A DNA stretch of 64,000 nucleotides from Branchinecta lynchi (Eukaryota > Arthropoda > Branchiopoda > Anostraca > Branchinectidae): the NCBI GenBank assembly GCA_023053575.1, contig JAKZAP010000010.1, positions 11,059,225 to 11,123,224 of the forward strand. Direction: 5' to 3'. A program made the position numbers and the translations under genes. Every line of letters begins with the position of its first letter. The stretch's first letter is position 1. The notes below the pieces were generated by a model. That model made no database searches. It was not told where the DNA came from and saw nothing but the letters and a program-made list of their open reading frames with translations. Shown piece after piece: positions 25,001-40,000 of the stretch.

Positions 25001-28000
25001 CGCAGCCGCCTCTCTGGGGAGTCGGGATCTGAGGGGGACAAAGGGGGGCGGGAGGAAGTTCTTGTAGATGGGGTGGAGGAGGAGGGTTGAGCCAAATTTT
25101 AGGCACAGTTTCTCTCGACGGGCAAAAAGGGGGTCAAGTTTGTATTCTTTTAGATAAAAAGAGTAAGGCAGTGGGGAACCTCCGTAGATGATTTGTAGCG
25201 ACCTCTTCTGAACCCGTTCAATTTTATCACTTTCTTCTTTTGTAAGAGCGAAATGCCAAACAGGACATGCATATTCTACTAGTGGGCGGATGAACATGCA
25301 GAAAATTAATTTTAGTTTATCCTTAGGAACCCGGAATTTCTTTAGAGTCTTCAGCATTTGGATAGCACCATTTGCCTTTTTTACAATCAATCTTGTGTTT
25401 TCATGCCAAGTTAGATCAGAAGAGATCACTACCCCAAGCAGGGTAGTGCTGTTACAGAGGAGGTTTGGGTCTATAGGTGGTTCGAATTCAGGTAGGCTTT
25501 TCTTGAGAAATGAAAATGTCATTACTGAAGATTTATCTTTATTTACCACCATATTTAATTTTGCTGCTTCATAGGTAACTTGTTCAATATAATTGAAAGT
25601 TTGACTTTTACACGCTCCAAATACTACCTCTGCTAGGGAAAGATCATCTACATACTTCCATCTTTCTTCCAGCCCGACAGCTATTTCATTGATCATGAGG
25701 AGGAAGCATAAAGGACCGATCACTGTTCCTTGCGGGACACCGCAAAAAATCGGTAAAGAAGAAGAAAAATTATTTTTATATTTTACGATTTGTTCTCTGT
25801 TTGTTAGAAAGCTTTTTACGATATTAATAAGATATTCAGGAATATTTTTCTCTGCCATTTTTTCCAGCAAAATCTTGTGATCTACAAAATTTTGCCCTAC
25901 CTTTTGGTAAGGAAATTTTCGCTAATACTATTCACCGGAGCATCCTCCCGCCTCAACATGAGCCGGCACAGGTAAGGCCAATCAGGTCACTTCAGAGACT
26001 TACCCGAAACTCCTTCCTCTGACTTTTTGCATGCTGGATATGAGCGAAGCTTTGTGCCTTGGTCTGCCAATCCTTTTAATGCCGATCTACAGTATAACTT
26101 GTATTTTTAGTCATTGCATCTACTGTTATTTCTTAGTTATTTTGTCCTTATTAGCTGATATTGGTATATTTATGACATCAAAAACAACAGCTGAAAGCTC
26201 ATATGGCACTTGCAAGAATAGGCAAAGTGTTGGCGGGAGTATTTTGTTTGGGATTTTTCTACAGGGTCGAATATTATTTTATTATACACTAGTAAGTAAA
26301 AAGTACTGTAAAAGGCATTTCTAGAACTTCTTCGTTGGGCGGTTCAATGGTCTTCAATATGGTTTCGACATTTATATCAAGTACGTTTCTTCTTTGAATT
26401 GTTGCTGCGTAATTTCCCGTTTCGAGGAGACGGACCTCTGCTTCGTCTAGGGTTTCGCCTGCTAGTAGCTAGAAGGTATCGTTTGATAAAAAGTACTTTT
26501 CGACCTTGCGGTGAAGATGCGCACTTTAAGGGAGCTAGAACCTCGTTTGTAAGCAAAACCCTTGAGGCAAACATGGTAATGGGCTCATGGGGATCATGAA
26601 AATGCATATTTTGTTTAAAAGTATTTTTGTTAATGTGTGGTCATGATTGGTACTGTAAGGAATGGTCGGATTTGGAAAGTGGCGATTTCTTAGCCAATCT
26701 TGTCGAATTTCTAATATTACAGCCAAGTTTCATCGTCCTAGCACACCTGGAAGTACCTTTACTCGCGATGACCGGAATTCGGATTCCCCCCACAGTCGCC
26801 TGAGCCAATCCGGTTCTGTAAATGATTTATCCGGAGCATCTGTTAGTTATTCCCACAAAGTTCCTTCCCGATCTCTCCAGTCTAAGCCGGTCACGTATTC
26901 CCCCCTCCCCCCAGTTGTTCTCGGATCCGGTCCGGATATGAAAAAGATCACCAGAGACATGTCCTCTGTTCAATTGCGAAATTTCACTCAAATCCGATCA
27001 CCCGTTCCAAAGTTACGCACGACTCAATATTCCGGATTCCCCCTTCCCCTACTCCCACACGACTGGCGGATCGAGTAAATTTTTATTTACAAGTCAGTTT
27101 GATAGGGTCCCTGATACGCCTCCCAAATTTCGTCGTGAAAATCCCCAGAACCGCCATCACCGGAATTCCGGGAAACACCCCTCCACCCCCCTCCCCCAAA
27201 GTGTCCGGATCCAGTCCAAATGTGTAAACGGTTTATTTGGAGCAGATGATTGTTATTCCCAGCAAGTTTCACTCCGATCCATCCATTCTAACCGTTTCTC
27301 GGGGTTTCCAGTCCCCCCCCCCCAACTCCTCCATAGCTGTCGAGACCAGTTCGGACTTCAAACGGAAAATCAGAGATATGTCATTTATTCAGGTATGAAG
27401 TTTCATTTCGATCCGATCACCCGTTCGAAAGTTACACAGCACTCAATTTTCCGGATTCCCCCCCCCCCCCCCCCCCAGATGGTAGGATCGGGAAACTGAT
27501 TATTGCCAGGTTGATTTGGCCGGGTCCTGATACGCCTGCCAAGTTTCATCATCATAGCACCCCATAATCTATATCAACCCCTACTAAGGTTCAACAACAT
27601 ATTATACCAACCCCTTCGACTTTCGATTGCTCTAGCTCTCTCCGAACGAATTTAAGCAAAGAATGACTCATCCGCGAGCAGAGCTATACTAGTGTGAAGA
27701 AAGAGTTACTCATCCAGCCGCAGATCTATACTAGTGTGAAGAAAGGGGTAGGGATTTGACACAAACTAGAAAAAGCGTTTCAAGAGATTCCGGGTGTCCA
27801 CCTCCAGCCCCCCCCCCCAGTTATCGGATCTGATCCGAATTTGACAATGAACATCCAAGACACTTGTTCTTGATACCTGTCAAGTTTAATGCACGCCCGA
27901 TTATTCGTTCCAAAGTTATGAATGTTATTAAGTTCCGGATTCCCTATCTTGCCACTCCCCCATTGATGGTCGGATCGGGGAAGTGATCATTTCCAAGTTA

Positions 28001-31000
28001 ATCCGGTTGGGTCCCTGATATGCGTGCCAAGTTTTATCATCCTAGGTCATGTGGAAGTGCCCAAACTAGCAAAATCCGGACAGACCGACCGACCGACAGA
28101 CATTACGATATGGAACTTGAGTAAGCTCAAGTGCCATAAAAACATTCAGCTTAGTCTGTCGCATGTTTTTTGAATAAAGTGAACTGAACCGAAGTGACTG
28201 TAACGGAATAGAATTCAATTACTCAAAGTCTGAGAAGGATTTGCGTGGAGGCGATTAAATCAGTTACAAATGTGGTCCGTTTTAGTTATAAAAACTGTGC
28301 CGAAGCGTTATAACAGGCAAGGACTCGAAAAGCTATATACTGCGTTTTGTTCATCATATAAGTAAATAAGTAACTTATTTCTGACCCGCCATTTGAAAAG
28401 CGGAGTATGTAAAACAAAATAATTAAATAAAATTCAACAAATGCAATATACAATTTTTCCTTCATCTGGCTGGATTTCTCCCGTCTTCTGCTATATATGT
28501 ACTCCGTCGCGCGCGACAGCGATATTTAATCCAGCGTTTGTTGATTCAGGACCTACTACTGGCAATGGAAACCCGTCATGGATATCATCCCCCCGATTGG
28601 TGGTTACCTGTTCCCGACCCCGTTAGTAAAGTTCTAATTTGTGATTAAACTTCTCTGAAGTTGTTTGTATTTTTGTGTGTGATTTTGTTAGTGCATTTTC
28701 TTATGTTTTTACTCTTCTACTTGACTTAAAGCCGGTTTGATACTGACGCGTCTTTGCGTCTGCGTGGCCATTCACGTTTTCCTTTCTCGGTTTCTTCTGC
28801 TGAATTTTAATTTCTTTCCCTATAGTAGCAAGTTTTTCTCCATCATCAGCATATTTTTTTCTTGTTTTTCTTCAAAAACTTCCATTTTCCACTGACAAAT
28901 CTGATGCGTACGCGTCGACTCAACGTTATAGTCTTGCGTTGCATTTTATTTGTCTGCGTAAGCTCTGCGCTGCGTCAACGCAAGCACGACGCAGAGGCTG
29001 CATAGCTTAGTGTGAAAGGCTCAACGCGTCAATGTGAAAGTGGCTTCATGCCCTAGGGCAGTGCGTAAGAAATCATTCACTCCGACCACGCATTGTAATT
29101 TATCGGAGTTCCTACAAAACAAGAGACGGATTCTTACTGTGCATCGATGGTTGGTTTCTGAACAGACGGCCGGATATCGCCCGTGCGCGCACTTGAAACT
29201 GCAAGCTTTGTTACAGGGCGAACACATTTCGCCGCACAGGCCATTGCACCTAAATTTGTAAAAATAATATGAAGATCAAATTCAAAAATCTGGGAACGGT
29301 GGTCTGACTGTGGACGGGGAGGTCCCTCCTGTGGTCATGGGAAGTGTCATAGCACGGTCCATCCCGATGAAAAATTTATCTCAAAACAGTAGTATGAGGT
29401 AGTACGAAAAAGTAGCATGCAGTACGAACTGATGCTACTACATGCGTCTACTTCAAGGCTAACGTGTTACTGCATGCTACTGGATACTACTACTTAAGAT
29501 TGGAGCAGTCTGAGGCATATTAAAATGATAGTATTCTTTGCTATTATATAGTATTACATGCAACCTTTTCGTACTACTACCACACTACTACGCAGGCATC
29601 GGGATGGCCTGGTGGAGACTAATACCACCATGTGAACTGTGAAGTTGTCTGTGGGTCAAGGGTCGGTCAATTATGTGCAACTAATCTCGGATCAAACTCA
29701 GTTGTGACACAGCTAGGTTCAGCGGAACGGCGAATTCAAGTTGGAAAACTAAGAAAATAATGGTAATTTCCATTTACTTTCACAGCATACATTTCCAGGT
29801 TACGGGCCCCCCCCCCCTCCCTCCCCCCTATTTTGAATTACACCCCTTTCGCAAAGATATTACCGGTTAATCCAAATGAAGTTGTTAGCGCGGAGATTGT
29901 TTGTTTGCTTTGTAGTAGGACATCCGTCTCCCCCTACTCGGAAGTAAGAAGTCCTGACTCGAATGAGCTCCATGACAGTACCCAAAACTGCATTGGGTCC
30001 GTCGGATGAACTGGTGCAGCGTTTACAAGTACATGCAAGCTTGAACAGAATAGGGTCTTGATGACAAGATTATGTTCACACGCAGAGGGAAAAAATAAAT
30101 CTTCAAACGAGAAAATCTGACAAAAATAAATTTACCAGCCAACACAAAAATGTTTTGATGGCATTTATGACATTAGTGATGACTGCTGCTATCAAATGTT
30201 AGTCTTTTTACTAGCGCTGCCGACGAGATTCAAGCTAGACTTTTTTCTAGTCTTCTTCCCGTTCAACGGAACCGTTTCAAGTCGACCGGAATTCCTTTCC
30301 ACAGGACGGGATTTCCTGTCCTTGTAAACGCTACGTGAGTCACTGGCGTACTCGAAGCCTACAAGTACAGTTGTCTCATAGGGAGGGTCCTAACCGCATG
30401 CAGATCTTCTCGTCGGACAGCTTATTATCACCTGTCACTCTGTCTAGAAGATTACAGGTCGTTCTGAATAGACACTTCTCGGAATAGAGGCGCGAGTTAT
30501 AATTTCAATTTAAACGATGTCCAAGAAGTAGGTAAATACAAGAACGGGTTTAGCTTATTATTTTAAGCTTTCCGCATCATTTAGCGAGCTCAGGGCTTAA
30601 TTCGGCTTTTACAGATTCTTAATACGAATAATAGCCCAGAGGACGGATCCCCGAAGCGTCGCTACCATTTCTTCAGCAATGAATGTGTGTCCACCTATGC
30701 GACCAAATAAGACGGAACGACATTGGCCAAAATAATGTACCATCGAAACTTACTTGTGCCCGCAAACTAGAACCCTGGAACACGGCTTCTTACACGGCAC
30801 ATGGATCCGGGACGCAAAGCAGCCTTTGCAGGTCCCCTCGCAGATATGCCCACAGGGAAGGGTAGTGTTACACTTTGCTGTGCACTGGAACATTAGGACA
30901 GATAATTGTTCTTCGCTTAGGGCTTCTGAAAAACGAACACATAAGCCTTGCAAAACCGAGTCTCTTCAACACTAGTCCGCACTCTGCCGTACAGAAGCCA

Positions 31001-34000
31001 AAACCCTTACCACCGTTCTTCTCTATACCAGCTGTGCATCGGCCTACCAAAACTTCCATCTTGCAAAGAACATAGGCTTACTCCACATCACGGGCTCATC
31101 CATTTGTTCTGTTGATTTTTGTTGTAATGTTTTTTTTTTCTGTTGTTTAGTTGTTTCTTTTTCTATGTTACTCCACTATTTTCACATTGTTCTTGTGCAG
31201 TGGGTTACAAATAAATTATTCATTACTAATATTATTATAACAACATCCCTTCACCAGTTAATGAATTTCAGTTTGCTTTCAGTCACGCCTACTCCACTAG
31301 TTAAAGTATCGTGCTTTTAACGATAATGCCATTACATTTATTTGCACTTGGACATTCGTTTATTTCTTCTTTTTACAACTAAGAAAAACGACGATTACCT
31401 CTCCCTTCCTCCCATTAATATGCACTGATGATAAGGTTCAAGGTTATCTTTATTTACAAAAAAAAATCTATCATTATCACTTTCCGCTGCCGAGAGCAGA
31501 GCTCGAGCACACACCAAAAAAAAAATAAAACCAAAGTAACTTAAACAGGACGAATCATACCCAATAACATCCATCCGCTAGATAATCATATAGCTAATGG
31601 AAGACCAAGGCACAGTCACTATTAAAAATAAAGAAATAAAAGTAGATTAAGATGGGAATATCGATAGACTTTGTATAAATAACAAAATAAGAGAAAACCG
31701 GAAAGTGTGAATCACTTAGCTAGCTTCTGTAATTCTCGATCAGCATTCTTCTAAGCCGTAATTTTATAGCAGCTATTCCTACCGTTGAATCCATAAATAG
31801 CTTCACACTCTCCCAGTAAATAAGAATGAGATACCGAAGACAGAACTTGGACCTTTCGGTAATAACTCTGGGCATTCGTAATTTATATTTGGATACTCGT
31901 TTCAATCCGAGAGGAATTAAGAAAGTATTCGGGTAGCAATGATCGATCAAGCTTAATTTTAAAAAGTATTACCAAATATTGCAATGCACTTCTTACTGTA
32001 AGAATATTATGTGGTGTATACAGGCTCTCGGTTGAAGTTTTATTGGGGAACTTGGACGGGGCTGGAAGAAACAATTTCAAAACGCGCAAAGCTTTATTCT
32101 GCATGATTTGAATAGGTTTGATACGACTTATAAACGTATTAAGATATATTATTGACGCATAATCAAAATGGCAATGAACCAAAGAAAAATAAAGGGATCT
32201 CAGAACTGAATAGGGGAGAAGATGCTTAAGTCTAAACTTAAGTCCAACACCACGAGAAGCCTTAGTCCTAACCAAATTAATGTGCTCTTTCCATGATAGA
32301 TTCTGTTCCAAAATAACACCCAAATAACGAATAGACTCAACTCGCTCAAAAACAATTACACCTTCACCTGATTCTATTTCTACTTTCCTTACACTGTCAA
32401 ACTTACATCCAGTTCTACTATAAATTATAAATTTTGTTATGAAAATTTAACAGAGCCAACAACGATCAGGATCGGGAGCTCCAGGACCGGAATTCCTGCC
32501 CAAATGTTCGGCACCATCATCACTTCTATTTCAAAAAGTTGAAATTTTTTCAACTTGATAATGAGAGTGCACGAAATGTGTTTGCACTTTAAAAGAAACA
32601 TCAAGAAAGCGAAAGCGGTACTTTATATGTAACCAGCTCTCGCGTGTATGAATTCGGATTACTTACTTGCAGTTAGTCTATCTCCACAAGGCAATTTCAA
32701 GGGGTGACCACAGGGCAAGTTCAGTTCGCACTCGACTACGGTTAGACATTTCATCTTGCTAAAAAGAAATTCCTATCTTATCGAGGGAACACTATGCGCT
32801 GTTGACCGTTATCAACAAATGCCTTCGAACACTAGGATTTCCCATTGATCTTCTTCTGCCCTTATAAGTTTCAGCGCTACTCGCTAGATGACGTGCAGAT
32901 ACGAAAACAAAGTAGATAGATCTCTGTGAGCTCTTGCACTGCACATGCTGGAATTGCACAGACAGTAATTTCAGGAAACTCAGGAAAAATAAAGAGAAGA
33001 AACTGAAGGAACCGTGACAAGAATAAACAGTGCCGTTCCTTCTACATATTATGAAGTGCTACTGTTCTTGGTGACTAACCCTAGGTTCACACAGAGCAAC
33101 TCGCGGCGGATGAAAGAGATTTTTTAATCGCAGCGGCAGAAGATTTGTATCGCCTGGATGTTCACACTGAACTTTCGTCGGCAACAGAATTTAACGCGAA
33201 ATGTTGCTGTTGCGTACATAGAATCGTACTGTCGCCCGATTAAAGCTGAATTTTCCCAACATTGAAAATGGCCTGACGAAGCAACAGAAATCGCCGATTT
33301 TGGCGACGAAAATCTTGGCGATGGCCGACATCGCCTCAGTGTTCACTCGAGAAAACGTCAACGTCACTACTATCTACATCTCGTCATCCTGGTCTTCGAG
33401 TACATGATATTTTTCATGAATTTTTCAGGCCCAGTTAGTGATTACCTATGTCTAAATTTTGTGTGTTTATACTGTTATTTATCTTGTATTATTTTGCGTT
33501 ATTCCCTTTACTCCGCTACCGCATTCTGTATCTGGCGGGTTATAAATAAAACATATATATAGTGTGAATGTCTGTGTGAACCTAGGGTAACTCTTCGTTT
33601 CGATGAAGAATCACCGTGCACCCAGCGAAAAGCCAGAAACGTCACGAAAACAAAAGTTGTTGGTTGGTTTGGACAGGATGTGAATCAACTGTGAGGGTTT
33701 GTTTGGGTGACTTTTGTGACCTTCCCGAGGTTCACTGGCGTGTCAGACTTAGTCGTACCAAGAACAAATAAGAACAAGAACCCCCTCTCTAGTCCATCCT
33801 TATTTTGTCCATATCTTATTTTGTCTGTATCTTATATTATATTGTATGTTATATTGTTTGTATCTTATTTCGTCCATATCTTATTTTGTCAACCAACAAT
33901 GTCCAATGTTCCGACAAAAAACAATGTTCCGACAAAAATGAGCGGAGGTGGAGCCAATACAGAGCCTTCTCGGTCGCCCGTGTATACTCGTTGATCTCCG

Positions 34001-37000
34001 CCGTTAAACACTTGAGTCATTTGCGAAGAAAACAACGTAGCCACTAGTGAGGTGCATGTTTTGGCCTGTTCACACGGGAAACAGCGTTGATTTTGTATGA
34101 CTCGACGCTGGGCATCTGATTAGTGATACGAAAATTAAAAGCGAACTTGACGATGGTCCTTTATAACCGCGTTGTTATACCAGGACCATGAATATGGACA
34201 TTGAAATCCATTGTGACATACCTTTTTATGTCTATGGGGAGAACCACATAATGAAAAACCGCGATTTGAAGCATGACTAGACGCTGGGTCATGACCCATT
34301 GAGTTCAACATCTGCAGTTTTACCTTTGTCAGACGAGTGTAAACTAAAAGTAATGTAATCAAGGCTCGCGAGGACCATTGAAATTACCACAATCGGATGC
34401 TCTAGAGAGGATACAATCCCGAGCTCTCCTAAAACGGTTAAATCTCTGAAAGTCCCTTATATCTATTTTCTGAAAAAAAATAATCTGACAACCCTGTCTC
34501 ACCGTCGTGGAAATTTGTGCTTAAAGTTTGGAGGGCAGACTCTACTGAACCCAGTCCTTCGCGACATCCTGCCCCCCCCCCCCCCACTTTACAACAGAAA
34601 GGGAGAGGCCTCAAAGACAAGCTTCCGAACCAGTCCCTACCCCTCAACCAGTGCTTTGCCGACACGTGAGACACAAGAATAGCTTCGTCCCCTCCTTTGT
34701 TTCCCTACGTAACAGAAATTAGTAGGTTATTATTTTACCCCTCGTTGTCTATTTCCCAATCGTTACTTTTTATATTGTTTGTTCTCAGTATTTAATAAAA
34801 CTGAATTGAAATTGAATAGTAAAAATAATATCAGTAGGCGAATCCCAGACTGAACCGCACTTTTGTTGTTTAGTTCACTACCCCGATCGCTGCACTCTAA
34901 GCGTCACATCTGAGACATGATATCTTTCCAGATATCAAGTTTCATTAAGATCTGATCACCTGTTCTAAAGTTATGCATGCTCCTAAATCTCGGATTCCGC
35001 GTCTCCCCTCCCCCCACGATGGTCGGATTGGGCTTCAAGTTAGTTTGGTCGGGTCCCTGATATGCCTGCCAAGTTTCATTTTCCTAACACGTCTGGAAGT
35101 ACCCTAACTCGACAACAGTGACCTGACAGACAGACCGACAGACTGAAAAGTGATCAGTAAATGGCGCTTGAGCGGAGCTGCAAGTGCCATAAAAACAAGT
35201 GTTCAGGTTTTGACCGTTTTGACAATTATTTGCACGGTAAGAAAATAACTTTCATAAAACGAACTCTGCATGCCTTCTTACCCCTAAATCGAACGCCGAA
35301 TCAACTTCAAATAAAAATTGTACTTTTAACAAATTTCCAGTTTTGCACGGATTTTGCGAGAACTAGTGAACTCAAGCCTGTCTTCTCCCCCTAAATCGAC
35401 TATCTCATTAGATGTTAACAAACATTTTGCTTGCCCCTTGGCTTGAACCCCCTAACCCTGTTTATAGGGCTACAGAGACCACCTACGAATCCGAACTGTC
35501 CCTTGACCCCAAGAGCCTCACACCAAGCTTCATACAAATATCTCATTCCCTTCGAGAGTTATCGTGCTGACAGACGGACGGACGGACAATTTTTACGAAG
35601 TCATAGGTATCCCTCCACTTACGTTTTGTGATCCTAAAAAGAGTGAGCCGCTGAAAAAAATAAAAATATATATGGATTCCGCATGCGTTCTTACCCCCTT
35701 AAGCAAAACTCTAATACACGTGAGAATCAAACTCCATGCAGTCAATCAAATTTTGGCAGATTCCAACTTCCGGGCGAATTGCGTGACCAGCGAGAAAATA
35801 AACTTCAGATATGAGCTCAGCACGTATTTTTATTAAATCGACCATTTTATTTGCTTATTAAGAATATTTTTTGCCACCCCTAATCTGAACCCCCTCCCCC
35901 ACCCCTAAATATAGGGCTGAAAAGCCGATCTTAGAACCTGACTTGTACTTTGGTTCCAGAGAATCCCGATACCAAGTTTGAACAAAATATCTCAACTCCT
36001 ACGAAGAACGGACGGACACAAGGACAACTTTTACGAAATCGTAATTATCCACTTACGTTCTAGGATCCCAAAAGTTGACTGCGAATCTTGTTTGTGGATT
36101 AAACAATAAATGAAATGAAATATTACTGGTGACATTTCAGCCCTTCTTGGTAATGGTCTTCTTTCGGCCACAGCCAAAAATCTAAACTTGCGACCAAAAT
36201 AAATAAGTGAAATACGGCCACCACAGACTTACCTAATGTTGCTTTTCTCTGAGCAAGTCACATCAGCTGTATGCCCACAGCCTAGCCGCTCTACTTTCAC
36301 TTTAACTCTGCAACACTTGCCTTTCACATCACAGCACTTTCCAGCAATCACATGCTTGCATGTTTTGAATGTGTAAGTCGTTTTAGCCTCGCAGGGAGCA
36401 CACTTTTGATAGCACAGCTTGTGACATGAGATCTTGTGACTACTGCACGTGACTCGATTGCACAGTTCCATGCACTTAAAAGCCACGGAGCATTCGCCCT
36501 TGTGGCAAGTAGCAGTGCACATGCCATGCCCGCACGCTAAGCGCTTTCCGCACACGTTTCCACATTTCAGGTTGCTTGCTGGTGTGCTGCAAGGCGAAAA
36601 GAGGGTGTGCCCACATGCAAGTACTCTGGATACTATGTTTGGGCACGGCACGGAGGTAGATTCAGTGCCACAAGGCAACGGTTTCCCTGATCCACACACT
36701 TTGCAAGCCACGAAGGTTTTTCGAGGGCAGGAAATGAACAATTCTGACTCGTGACATGCTATGAAGGCGCTATGCTGACAAGGAAACATTTTCTTGACTG
36801 GAAAGGTGCATCTAAAAAAAGACTTAGGTTTAGAATCGAGAAATACTCCTGTCACAGTTTGCCCTTACAAGATAAAATGATATATGATCTATAAGGTTTT
36901 TCTCTGGTCTACCGACCTACGAACGAATAAGCAACTGCTAAAACCAGTAAGTTGATACAACTTATTTCCCTTATGAGTACAACGTGAGGGCACCGCATTA

Positions 37001-40000
37001 CAACGGGCCATTCAAAGTGTGGACTCGGACGATACCAAATTTGTATTAACTGTAGCTCTCAGAATTGTGTTGCGAGAGCAACACATTGGTTTTAGTTCGG
37101 GTCCTGGTACCCCGATTTCAGCTTATTGCTAGAAAGTGGTAAGGTTCTCACCTCTGCGATCTTTATAGAAATTGCGAACCATAGGCCGTATTGATGACTA
37201 GGACATTAGATTTTCGAAAGCTTCTGCAGAACTCACTGTACCATAAGTCACTACTGAGAATTGAAACACGAGCTGTAAGCTCATATGGCACTTGCATGGG
37301 TTAAGATGTGTCGTTTGATCAAAAGTAAGTTTCGACTTTGCGGTTAAGATGCGCACTTAAGGGAGCCGGAAATTCATTTGTTTTAAAAACCCTTGAGGCA
37401 AAAATGATCAATGAAAATTTAGTTTGCTTAAAAGCCCCCCCCCCCCCCTCTAACTTCACCCACAGTGCCCAGATCCAATCCGGTACTGTAATGATTTATC
37501 AAGAGCATTTGTTTGTTATTCCCACCAAGTTCCATCCCGATCTCTCCAGTCTAAGCGGGTCGCGTATTCCCCCACCACCACGAGTTGTCGGATCCGGTTC
37601 GGACATGAAAAAGATGATCAGAGACATGTCTTCTGTTAAATTATTCAATTTCACTGGAATCCGATCACCTGTTCCAAAGTTACGCATGACTCAGTACTCC
37701 GGATTCCCACTCCCTCAACGATGATCGGATCAAGAATTTGTTTTATCTCCAAGTCAGTTTGATCGGGTCCCTGATATGCCTGCCAAGTTTCGTCGTGACA
37801 ATCCCCAAAACCGCCATCACCGGAATTCCGGGAAAAACACCCCTCCCCCCACCCCGAAGTGTCCGGATCCACTCTAATTGTGTAAAAGATTCACTGGAGC
37901 AGATGTTTGTTCTTCCCAGCAAGTTGCACTCCGATCCCTCCACTCTAACTGTTTCTCGAGATTTCTGGTCCCCCCCCCCCCAACTCCCACACAGCTGTCG
38001 AGTCCGATCCAGACTTCAAATGGGACATTAGAGATATGTCATCTATTAAGTTCTTAAGTTTCATTCCAATCCGATCACCCATTCGAAAGTTACGCACTAC
38101 TCACTTTTCCGGATTCCCCCCTCACCTCGACTCCCCCCCCCCCCAGATGGTCCGATCGGGAAACTAATTACACCCAAGTTAGTTTAATAGGTCCCGGATA
38201 TGGCTGCCAAGTTTCATCGTCCTAGCACATCTGGAAGTACCCTATAACAAGCGATCACCGGACTGACCGACCGACGGAAAAGTCATCAGTATATGGCACT
38301 TGGACAGAAGGCAAGTTCCGTAAAAATAGACGGAATCCAAGTAATATTATGTCTGTGACTTGTAAGTAACAATCGGCTGTTAAACCATAATTATGTTCGG
38401 CGATGAGGGTTTCCAAATTATCCTAGTTTGCGTACCTATTTTGTTTCCAGTGTTTTTGATGATAAGACAAATTTGGTTCCGCGTCTACCACAGGGAGAGG
38501 GGACTTCTTAGTAAGAATCGGTTGCTAAAGCATTTTCATTTTCATGAAGTGATAGGATGGTCTATGGTGGCGCTCTATCATTGTGACCTAGATTTAAGTG
38601 TTTACGCAACGGATACAAATGATAATGTAAAACAATGACATAGTTTCGCAAAAAATTGTAGAGTCGCGTCTATGGTATTTTGATCTTGAAAAGTTACAGA
38701 TAGCTTTATAAACCGACTAGGTTAAATGAGACAATGTTCCAAGTGTTCACAAGTCACGATGTCTACGATTGAAAAAGATAAAGTTCAAATGGCTGCAAAA
38801 TCAATTTCGTCCCTACTTCCAATATTCTGTTGGGGCTTTTTTGAACGCTGAGGGATAGCCATGTGATTATGGGTTGTGTCATCACTTTACTACTACTTAC
38901 TACCACTTTACTACTTTTTGACCACCACTTTACTACTTTTTCACTACCACTATACTAGTACTTTACGAATCGGTTGAATCCTAAGGGCTTTTAGACTTCT
39001 TTTGTAGACTCGCTTTTTGTTCGGGAGTTCTACACCTATCACCCCGGGACCTTCGTACAAAATATGATTGAACCAAAAAATTGATCGAGACTTTTTCAAA
39101 ATCCATCAATCTTGGAACATACCATTTTGAAAACCTCGATGGGTTGACAACTTCAGCATTTAACCGATAGCGAAGAAACAAAACCAAAGCGTTGCGAGAG
39201 CAACACTTTACTCGACGAAGCCGGACAAAGCTTACTTCGCGTTGCCCAGGCAACGTAGATCTCTAGTTATATTTGTCCGCAGGGAAAGACATATCCTAAA
39301 AAAGCGCCCCCTATGAGAAGAAGCGTAAGGATCACTCACATGTTTCATGTTTCAGTATATCGGAATGACCCACGACCCCTTGTCCTGCATGAATCAATAT
39401 AGATGCAAAATAAAGAAGAAAGAAGCTCCATTTGCCTGTTTATTTGACATTAGTCGCGTTTTTTACAGATCGACTGGCGATTGGGACTTGTTCCCGGGTT
39501 CATCCAGTTGACCGTTTTTTGTCGCTTGATAGGGGAGCGAGAACAAGCCTTCGAAAAACGGTCTAAATCAGTCAATAAATCAGTCCATCCCCACAACTCT
39601 TCCCTCGGCAGTCTCTGAAACTGCTGCAGTACTGGCGCTTCCTGAGGTGTAAATTGTACGTTTTTGGGTCCACATGTTTCAGTTTTCAAAATTTGGCACC
39701 AAGTTTGACTGGACCTCCAAGAGAAAGGTGCATCGGATCGACTGTTGACTTTGTTCCCAGTCGATCTCCAGTCAAGCGACAAAAAACGGATCGACTGGAC
39801 CTCCAGTCGACAGTCGATCGCAAAAAACGGCAACTTTCTTTCCAAGCGATTGCAAAAAACGCGACTATTCCTCACTTCTGATTTTAGTACCTTCTGCAAC
39901 ACTTTGCCACAGCTAATAGTCAGAATAATGCAATTCTTCCAAGATAAAGACAATGTCATGTTCTGTCACGTTTGATTTTTTTAGTGCCTACGTAAAGCTG

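Noticed and set aside
26662..27078. 138-codon plus-strand ORF in the TATGGCACTTG element
   Set aside because: The frame follows the repeated modules and is not kept in the second copy (37338-37724 differs), so it is not selected as protein.
39450..39959. 169-codon minus-strand ORF
   Set aside because: Lies across the 415 bp inverted-repeat element; the protein is made of translated GATCGACTGG words.
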